Source of the DNA: Adlercreutzia equolifaciens DSM 19450
Lineage (GTDB): Bacteria > Actinomycetota > Coriobacteriia > Coriobacteriales > Eggerthellaceae
Direction of reading: 5' to 3'
Length of the DNA: 64,000 nt
Assembly: GCF_000478885.1 (NCBI RefSeq)
Contig: NC_022567.1
Coordinates: 1,054,001-1,118,000, forward strand
A program made the position numbers and the translations under genes. Shown in pieces: positions 60,757 through 64,000 of the stretch. Within the stretch, counting starts at the first letter, position 1; each line of letters begins with the position of its first letter. The notes beneath the pieces are model-generated. The model had not been told where the DNA came from and ran no database searches. It saw only the letters and a list, made by a program, of their open reading frames with translations.

Positions 60757-60799
60757 GGGGCCCGGAAGTCTCCCCTCCCTGCTTCCGGGCCCCTGTTTT
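60757..60799 (+). terminator. intrinsic terminator of the Mo oxidoreductase operon
   Basis: A perfect 12-bp stem GGGGCCCGGAAG/CTTCCGGGCCCC is followed by TGTTTT. Confidence 0.75.
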
Positions 60800-60871
60800 G
60801 CGTGGCGTCCGAGAGATTTTGCGCGAGGCGAAATGCGGGAGGGATGAGGGGAAAAGGAAGAGGGGAGGACA

Positions 60872-62146
60872 GTGAGAGGAAGAAGCTTTTCCAATCGATC
60901 GCTCGTTGCCGGCGCCACAGGGTTCGTGCTGAACTTACTTCTGGGCGTCGTGTACGCCTGGTCGATGTTCGTGGAGCCCCTGGAGGCCCAGTTCGGCTGG
61001 ACGCGCGCGGAGACCTCTCTGGTGTTCACCGTCTCCATGGCCTGCCTGTGCGCCGGTCATCTTGCCTCCGGGATCCTCTTGCCCCGCACCTCCCCGCGCT
61101 GCGTGCTGCTTCTGGCCGCTGCTTTGTCGGGCGCGGGCTTTCTGGCAAGTGCGGCGGGGAATTCGCTCGGCTGGTTCGCCGTGTCCTATGGGATTTGCTG
61201 CGGTCTGGCGGTGGGCTTGGGTGCCAATTGCGTGCTCTCCACGGTGCTTCTGTGGTTTCCCGACCGTCGCGGTCTGGCATCGGGCGTTCTGCTGGCCGGT
61301 GTCGGCCTCGGCTCCTTGGCGCTCGGCGTGCCGGTTACGTCGGTGATCGAGGCGCTGGGTTGGCGGGCGGCCTTCGCCTGTCTCGGAATCGCCTTCGCCC
61401 TGGCTTTGGGCGTGGGGGCGCTTCTGCTGAAGGCGCCTTCGTCGCAAAGCGAGGGGCCGCAAAGGGAAGGGGCGCTCGGCTCGAGGGAGACTGGAGGAGC
61501 GCCTTCGGAAAGTGAACCGGCGGCACCCGCTGCCTGCCGGGGTATGACCACGGCTCAGATGCTGCGCACAGGGTCGTTCTGGGGGTTCTTCTGCTGGATC
61601 GTCCTGATGGGCGCGGGAGGGCTCGCGCTTATCAGCAACGCCGTGCCCGCGGCCGCCGTGGTGGTGCAGCGATCCGGCGGCGGCGCGGGGGCGCTCGCCT
61701 TCGCCACGGCCGCCATGGGGCTCATCGGCGTAGCGAACAGCGCGGGAAGACTCGCTTCCGGATGGATTTGGGATCGTTTCGGCTTCCGCGTCGCGCTCGC
61801 GGCGGCCCCGATGGCGCTCATGGCCGCCATGGCGCTGTGCATTGTCGCCGACGAGCTCGCGAGCCCTGCCTTCATCATCGGGGGCTTTCTGCTTCTGGGC
61901 GCCTCCTACGGAGGGTCGGTCTCGGCGGGCAGCGCGCTGACGGGATCGTTTTTCGGCATGGAGTGTTACCCTATGAATTACGCCGTCGTCTCGCTCAACA
62001 TCCTCGTCGCCTCGCTTGTCGGCCCCGCTGTGACAGCCGCGAGCTGGGATCTCTCTGGGAGCTACCTTGCCGCCTACGTGATCCTTGCCCTCCTGGCCCT
62101 CGCGGCGTTGATCATCGGGCGCTTTCTCCGTCCTCCGCGAGATTGA
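60872..62146 (+). CDS. MFS transporter, oxalate/formate antiporter-like
   Basis: A 424-residue major facilitator with 12 predicted helices split by a hydrophilic loop of about 40 residues (around 190-230). VVYAWSMFVEPLEAQFGWTRAE at the N-terminus and SAGRLASGWIWDRFG after the loop are typical of the OFA (OxlT-like) group. The substrate is probably a carboxylate, perhaps related to the adjacent oxidoreductase, but this is inference. The GTG start at 60872 has GGGGAGGA upstream. Beyond its stop the sequence is decayed. Confidence 0.85.
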   Translation: MRGRSFSNRSLVAGATGFVLNLLLGVVYAWSMFVEPLEAQFGWTRAETSLVFTVSMACLCAGHLASGILLPRTSPRCVLLLAAALSGAGFLASAAGNSLGWFAVSYGICCGLAVGLGANCVLSTVLLWFPDRRGLASGVLLAGVGLGSLALGVPVTSVIEALGWRAAFACLGIAFALALGVGALLLKAPSSQSEGPQREGALGSRETGGAPSESEPAAPAACRGMTTAQMLRTGSFWGFFCWIVLMGAGGLALISNAVPAAAVVVQRSGGGAGALAFATAAMGLIGVANSAGRLASGWIWDRFGFRVALAAAPMALMAAMALCIVADELASPAFIIGGFLLLGASYGGSVSAGSALTGSFFGMECYPMNYAVVSLNILVASLVGPAVTAASWDLSGSYLAAYVILALLALAALIIGRFLRPPRD

Positions 62147-62262
62147 GACGGGAAGCGCTTGGCAACTGTGCTCTTGAGGTGGCTGGCGATAGGTATCTCC
62201 TGATTTGTCGGGCACCCGTTAAGATAGATGGCGTGTTGGCTATCGGTGAAGAATGGAGTGGC

Positions 62263-62355
62263 ATGGGCGCTCGATACGAGAGAGGGGAGCTGGAGTACGC
62301 CTCCGGCTACGAGAAGATGTACGGCGTGACCGACGAGCAGCTGGCGTTTCTCTAA
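62263..62355 (+). other. unrecognised 30-codon ORF, possible gene remnant
   Basis: MGARYERGELEYASG... ending TDEQLAFL reads like the C-terminus of a larger soluble protein, and the frame is open upstream. It is not recognised. It lies in the 524-bp decayed stretch between the MFS gene and the SufS-like remnant. A degenerate hairpin, GGGCCGCAATTC/GAATTCGGCCC (62379-62429), follows. Confidence 0.3.
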
Positions 62356-62540
62356 ACCTACTTTGGACGTCGAAGCTCGGGCCGCAATTCAGACACATAC
62401 AACTCGAGATCTCATGCGGAATTCGGCCCTTTGGCCGACCGAGATGGCTGGTATATGGCCGGTGGGCTGTGGCGAAGGCGCATAATTGACGAAGGGCCGA
62501 AGGGAGGGGTGTGGCAGGGATACCCCTTTTGGGGAATGCG

Positions 62541-62678
62541 GGGAAGGTTCGGGCGCTCTTCCGCTCCCGACGCGAGGTGGTTGCTCGCCATGTGTGCTTC
62601 GATGATTCCCGCCTGTTCAAAGGTTTCGACACGCCGGCCGACCTCGCTCGCATAGAGGAGATGGTGGCTCGTGACTGA
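62541..62678 (+). pseudogene. C-terminal remnant of a MobA-like nucleotidyltransferase
   Basis: The frame ending at TGA 62676-62678 reads VRALFRSRREVVARHV, FDDSRLFKGFDTPADLARIE and EMVARD. This matches the C-terminus of molybdenum-cofactor nucleotidyltransferases (family pattern FxNINTPEDLxxAE). No catalytic N-terminal half is found upstream. The stop overlaps the GTG of the next reading frame (GTGACTGA), the trace of an old translationally coupled pair. Confidence 0.55.
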
Positions 62679-63565
62679 CCCGAGAAAGACCCCGCTCGAC
62701 CGGGGCTGCTATCCCATCTTGGAACGGAGAGTGGGGCGGGACGGCACGCATCCGCTCGTCTACCTGGACAGCGCTGCCACCTCGCTTGTGTCAGATTAGG
62801 TCGCTAGCGCCTGCGCGACGTTTTTTGCGCACGAGCTGAGCGAACATCCATCGGGGTGCCCATACCCTGGCCGAGGAGGCGACCGATGCTTACGAGGGCA
62901 CCCGCGAGCGTTTGGCCCGCTTCTTCGGCGTGGAAGGCGCGGATCGGTTCGTCTTCACCCATGGGTCCACGGAGTCGCTGAACCTGGCCGCCCTCGGCTG
63001 GGCCGACCGCCGGCTGCGCCCCGGGGATGTCGTGGCCGTGGCCGAGGACAACCGTCACGCGAACATCGTGCCGTGGCAGATGCTCGCGCAGCGTCGCGGG
63101 GTGCGCGTCGAATGGATTCCCGTGAACAGTGCGGGGCCGCTCGACTACGACGCCTGGTGCCGCATCGCCGAGGCGCGCCCGCGCCTTGTGGCCCTCTGCC
63201 AGCAGCCTAACGAGGTGGTGGTGCTGGATGTGCGCACGCCGGAGGAGTACGCCGAGCGGCATATCGTGAACGCGCGGCTGCTCACCCTGGACACCATCGA
63301 CGAGACGACCGCCGCGGAAGCCGCCCCAGACAAGGAAGCGCCCGTGTTCGTCTACTGTCGCACCGGCGTGCGCTCCGCCGAGGCGGCGCTCAAGCTCGAG
63401 GCCCTGGGATATCGTCAGATATACGACTTCGGCGGCATCATGGACTGGCCTTATGCCACCATTGATGGCGACGAGCCGACCGAAAGCGGTCTTCCCGAAG
63501 GCGAGCTCCCCGTCGGCGTGAAAGTCGTCTGCGGCAAGACAAAGCCCGCCCCCTCCGCGGAGTAG
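62671..63565 (+). pseudogene. broken SufS-like cysteine desulfurase fused to a rhodanese domain
   Basis: From GTG 62671 the frame reads CYPILERRVGRDGTHPLVYL and DSAATSL and stops at TAG 62797-62799. The SufS sequence continues in another frame from about 62843 (NIHRGAHTLAEEATDAYEG, then FVFTHGSTESLNLA). At about 63205 it passes without a stop into a rhodanese domain (VVVLDVRTPEEYAERHIVN, catalytic FVYCRTGVRS). The PLP-lysine and C-terminal parts of SufS are missing. This is a gene damaged by a stop and a frameshift, then joined to a rhodanese gene by deletion. A product from an internal start could still supply the rhodanese domain. Confidence 0.8.
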
Positions 63566-63590
63566 TCTGTTTTCGCGCCGCTTGGCAATA

Positions 63591-63636
63591 ATTGCGAAAA
63601 TGCACGAGTCGTTCCGCAAGACTCGCGCATTTGCGC
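63591..63636. repeat. hairpin after the rhodanese reading frame
   Basis: TGCGAAAATGCACGAGTC pairs with GACTCGCGCATTTGCGCG (three mismatches) around a 9-base loop. No T tract follows. Confidence 0.55.
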
Positions 63637-63726
63637 GTATTCTGAAGAGGTGGACACACAAGATCTGTGCATTTGCATGGATCCTGCGGGTCGGAATGGG
63701 ATCCAGAGGGCCGACGAGGTGCCGAT

Positions 63727-64000
63727 GTGAAAAGCGATGAGTTGCGCCAGCATTACGACGGGCTTGCCTGCGAAGGCGGGTTTGAGGCGCGTTGCCATAT
63801 GGAGCTGCCGGAGTGGTCGCTGGTCGGCGCGCATGTGGTGAACGTGGGGTGCCGGCGCGGGAAGGGCACCTATAAGTTGAGCGAGCAGGTGGGCGAGGGC
63901 GGCTTCGTCGTCGGGGTCGACTGGAACGAGGCTTTTGTGGAAGCGGCCCGGGCGGGCGTCCCCAGGGCCCTTGAGCGCAGCGGCTTTACCCGGTGCAACA
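63727..64000 (+). CDS. class I SAM-dependent methyltransferase, partial (runs off the window)
   Basis: The first 91 codons of a methyltransferase. VKSDELRQHYDGLA is followed by the SAM-binding VVNVGCRRGKGTYKLSEQV and GFVVGVDWNEAFVEAA. The arrangement resembles ArsM/UbiE-type enzymes, although motif I has Asn-Val-Gly-Cys where Asp-x-Gly-Cys is usual. The start is GTG 63727; an overlapping ATG at 63725 is followed at once by TGA. The substrate cannot be inferred. The gene continues beyond the window. Confidence 0.65.
   Translation, partial: MKSDELRQHYDGLACEGGFEARCHMELPEWSLVGAHVVNVGCRRGKGTYKLSEQVGEGGFVVGVDWNEAFVEAARAGVPRALERSGFTRCN

Noticed and set aside
61762..62355. Plus-strand frame overlapping the MFS gene and running past its stop
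   Set aside because: Its first two thirds are the wrong frame of the MFS gene. Only the last 30 codons may be a remnant, and these are listed separately.
62379..62429. Eighth copy of the palindromic element (GGGCCGCAATTC/GAATTCGGCCC with TTCAGACA and TGCGGAA)
   Set aside because: Arms pair and the cores are similar, but it is only 51 bp, lacks the two-tier layout and lies in decaying DNA, so membership is not secure.
1..64000. tRNA, rRNA, CRISPR array, transposase or phage genes
   Set aside because: No tRNA T-arm with matching acceptor, no rRNA-like stretch, no regularly spaced direct repeats and no recognisable transposase or phage protein were found by reading both strands.

Overview
The window is a high-GC chromosomal segment. 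Synteny and gene content point to the class Coriobacteriia, most likely Eggerthellaceae (Eggerthella/Adlercreutzia/Gordonibacter-like); genus is not determinable by eye. Pointers are a membrane LuxR regulator beside a Tat-exported FMN/FAD reductase, a Tat-exported molybdopterin oxidoreductase with its own ferredoxin subunit and chaperone, the SepIVA-like/DUF177/rpmF/plsX/rnc/smc block known from actinobacteria, and short GTG/ATG overlaps between genes. No rRNA, tRNA, CRISPR array or transposase gene was seen.

Layout. 1-5.3 kb: NUDIX hydrolase, ABC-F ATPase, tRNA methyltransferase TrmL, Na+/H+ antiporter. 5.3-9.0 kb: LuxR regulator and flavin reductase. 9.1-12.4 kb: M50 peptidase, scpA, scpB, rluB. 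12.7-15.9 kb: pantothenate genes panB, panC, panD and a panE-like gene. 16.1-19.8 kb: hybrid histidine kinase translationally coupled to a solute-binding lipoprotein. 19.9-20.1 kb: a 26-residue type I toxin-like peptide gene. 20.2-29.9 kb: tight operon tyrA, aroA, cmk, plsC, ispH, DUF512 radical SAM, der, plsY, gpsA. 30.4-34.3 kb: a second kinase/binding-protein pair. 34.4-39.9 kb: an alkyltransferase-like protein without the active cysteine (minus strand), rpe, cysteine desulfurase, histidinol phosphatase, Nif3-like protein, zinc-ribbon coiled coil. 40-54.6 kb: rpmB, Asp23-like, DAK2 protein, recG, rsmD, SepIVA-like, DUF177, ClC channel, rpmF, plsX, rnc, smc. 54.6-64 kb: accessory and decaying DNA, with a ferredoxin remnant, a Fic-fold regulator with a destroyed active site, a Mo-oxidoreductase operon, an MFS transporter, a mobA-like remnant, a broken SufS fused to a rhodanese, and the start of a methyltransferase.

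How the genes work together. ScpA/ScpB and SMC make the condensin complex. PlsX, PlsY, PlsC and GpsA cover early phospholipid synthesis. TyrA and AroA serve aromatic amino acids, and PanB-E pantothenate. The accessory right end holds an exported Mo reductase with a divergent candidate regulator.

Most notable finding: at least seven dispersed 118-223 bp palindromic elements with self-complementary but copy-specific arms and conserved unpaired cores (GCTCAGACAG and CTGCGG/CTGCGC). One copy lies in frame inside the DUF512 radical SAM protein, and three other copies keep the same stop-free reading frame. Also notable are the two kinase/binding-protein modules with no ABC permease, the small toxin with a long-range 11-bp pairing, and several conserved folds that have lost catalytic residues (the Ogt-like protein and the Fic-like protein).
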